Source: Paracoccaceae bacterium
Lineage (GTDB): Bacteria > Pseudomonadota > Alphaproteobacteria > Rhodobacterales > Rhodobacteraceae
DNA: 6,269 nucleotides
Direction of reading: 5' to 3'
Assembly: GCA_024742655.1 (NCBI GenBank)
Contig: JANSYB010000152.1
Location: forward strand, 1 to 6,269
In this document: positions 4,898 to 6,269 of the stretch, in pieces
How the letters are laid out: the number at the start of each line of letters is the position of its first letter
Numbering within the stretch: position 1 is the first letter of the stretch
Notes under the pieces: generated by a model
What the model saw: only the letters and a program-made list of their open reading frames with translations
Databases searched by the model: none
Told to the model about the DNA's origin: nothing
Translations under genes and position numbers: made by a program

Positions 4898-6269
4898 TCA
4901 CGATGACGTTGGGGGCGCGGTCTGCAGACCGTAGATGAGAGTGCCATCGTCAAGATCGGCATGCGGAATCTCGTCGCGCTCACGGTAGTAATCCTGGCTG
5001 AAGATCCATGGCGACCGATTACCCTGTTTCGGCAGAATATGCGCCTTGCGAAGAATGTATCCGGCGTCGAAGTTCTCGGCTTCGATGAAGGGTCTCGCGG
5101 GCATGTCTGCGTCCTCCGGGCGTAGCCGAGGGGTGACGACATTTGCGCCACTCTCGTCCATTCGCGTGAGCAAACGACAGACAAAATCGGAAATCATGTC
5201 GGCCCTGAGTGTCCAACTCGACCGCAGATAGCCAAAAACCCACGCAAGGTTAGGTACGCCGGAGTACATTATCCCTCGATGCGCCCAGGTCTCGGGCCAG
5301 TCGACCGGAGTGCCGTCGACGGAAAATGGAATGTCCCCCATCATCGACATGTTGAAACCGGTGGCCGTGATCACGATATCCGCCTCCAAATCAGCACCCG
5401 AAACCAAACGCAGGCCAGATGGCGTGAACCGCTCGATTTCATCGGTGACGACCGAGGCATCGCCGCGCGATATTGCCTGAAACAGGTCACCGTCGGGCAC
5501 AACGGCGATCCGTTGACGCCATGGGGGGTAGCTCGGGCTGAAGTGAGGATCGATTGGAAAGTCCTCGCCCAGATAGGCCCGCGCACCAGCGAGCAGGTCC
5601 GCACGCAGAGCGTCCGGCTCTTCTCGCGCGCGGCGGGCCGTCACACCACTTTCCAGCAGATAGCGCCGGCGCAGGATTTCGTGTGTCCATTCAGGCGGCA
5701 GCGCGAGTGGCGCCAGCAACTCCTCCAGCGGCGAGACTTTCGGCCGAGGATAAAAGTAGGTCGGTGAGCGCTGAAGCATGGTCACATGCGATGCCGCTTC
5801 GGCCATGGCCGGCACGATCGTGGCCGCCGTGGCGCCCGAGCCGATCACGACAACCCGTTTGCCCGCGTAATCCATGTCTTCCGGCCAGGTCTGGGGATGT
5901 ACTATCTGGCCGGCAAAGCTGTCCATGCCGTCGAAGTCAGGCGTGTAACCCTCTTCATGACGATAGTATCCCTGGCACATCCACAGAAAGCTGCAGGTGA
6001 GTGGCGCCCGGGTGCCGTCCGGCCCCTCCACGAGAAGGCTCCAGTGGTCATCGGCCCAATCCGCGGCAACAACACGATGGCGGTAGCGAATATGCCCGTC
6101 CAGGCCATTCTCGGACAAAGCCTCTCCAAGATAGTCTCGAATCTCGTCGGCCGAAGCGATCGACGTTCCGGTCCATGGCTTCCAGCCGAAGCCGAATGTG
6201 TAAAGGTCGCTGTCCGATCGCGCGCCGGGATAGCGATGCGTGTGCCATGTCCCGCCAAACGTGCTGTGC
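4898..6269 (-). CDS. EthA-like Baeyer-Villiger flavin monooxygenase (5' partial)
   Basis: This is a class B flavoprotein monooxygenase, expected to use FAD, NADPH and O2 to insert oxygen next to a carbonyl or to oxidise sulfur. There are 456 visible residues, and the frame is open to the right edge. The visible part begins HSTFGGTW, then RYPG, SDSDLYTFGF, the Baeyer-Villiger fingerprint FAGQIVHPQTWP (FxGxxxHxxxWP, coded at 5882-5917), the NADPH Rossmann glycines VVVIGSGATAAT, VTMLQRSPTYF, VPDGDLFQAI, DIVITATGFN, and a C-terminal LPKQGNRSPW. From memory, this series matches mycobacterial EthA (about 489 residues), which is closer than to cyclohexanone monooxygenase. By that comparison about 40 N-terminal residues, including the FAD-binding GxGxxG, lie outside the window. 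TTG 6118 opens a shorter frame but would discard GGTW, so it is not the start. The gene is convergent with LysR and ends in its own terminator. The substrate cannot be predicted. Confidence 0.92.
   Translation of the reverse strand, partial: HSTFGGTWHTHRYPGARSDSDLYTFGFGWKPWTGTSIASADEIRDYLGEALSENGLDGHIRYRHRVVAADWADDHWSLLVEGPDGTRAPLTCSFLWMCQGYYRHEEGYTPDFDGMDSFAGQIVHPQTWPEDMDYAGKRVVVIGSGATAATIVPAMAEAASHVTMLQRSPTYFYPRPKVSPLEELLAPLALPPEWTHEILRRRYLLESGVTARRAREEPDALRADLLAGARAYLGEDFPIDPHFSPSYPPWRQRIAVVPDGDLFQAISRGDASVVTDEIERFTPSGLRLVSGADLEADIVITATGFNMSMMGDIPFSVDGTPVDWPETWAHRGIMYSGVPNLAWVFGYLRSSWTLRADMISDFVCRLLTRMDESGANVVTPRLRPEDADMPARPFIEAENFDAGYILRKAHILPKQGNRSPWIFSQDYYRERDEIPHADLDDGTLIYGLQTAPPTSS

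Overview
The window (6,269 bases) looks like chromosomal DNA from a GC-rich alphaproteobacterium, most likely a marine Rhodobacterales/Roseobacter-group organism. This is inferred from three things. Codon use is GC-rich. The ABC transporter has the PotD/PotA style common in that group. The intergenic spacer at 825-908 resembles a hairpin repeat I associate with Rhodobacteraceae genomes. No database search was possible, so the taxonomic call is tentative.

Layout: positions 1-3790 hold a four-gene minus-strand ABC importer operon, transcribed in the order permease 1 (2918-3790), permease 2 (2118-2912), Tat-exported substrate-binding protein (922-2091), ATPase (1-792, running off the left edge). 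The first three genes are tightly packed, with gaps of 5 and 26 bases. The ATPase is set apart by a 129-base spacer carrying two perfect GC-rich hairpins in tandem. A LysR-family regulator (3861-4844, plus strand) is divergent from the operon. The short intergenic region holds a perfect TTGACA hexamer, several ATTGA repeats and a perfect ATTGAT-TTC-ATCAAT inverted repeat that fits the T-N11-A operator pattern of LysR regulators. Convergent with the regulator is a minus-strand EthA-like Baeyer-Villiger monooxygenase (4898 to the right edge). It lacks its N-terminal FAD-binding start and has a convincing intrinsic terminator at 4846-4881.

How the genes work together: the four transporter genes make a complete periplasmic-binding-protein importer of the spermidine/putrescine (PotABCD) type. 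The adjacent LysR protein is the obvious candidate to control it in response to the imported compound or a metabolite of it. The binding protein keeps the general PotD scaffold, but the acidic stretch that contacts polyamines in PotD seems to be replaced by a Trp-rich one, so the real ligand is uncertain. The monooxygenase has its own transcription unit, and nothing in the window ties it functionally to the transporter.

I see no CRISPR array, RNA gene, insertion sequence or phage gene. The most unusual items are the tandem hairpin spacer, the operator-like palindrome at the regulator's start codon, and the altered ligand pocket. I found no convincing evidence of a wholly new system.
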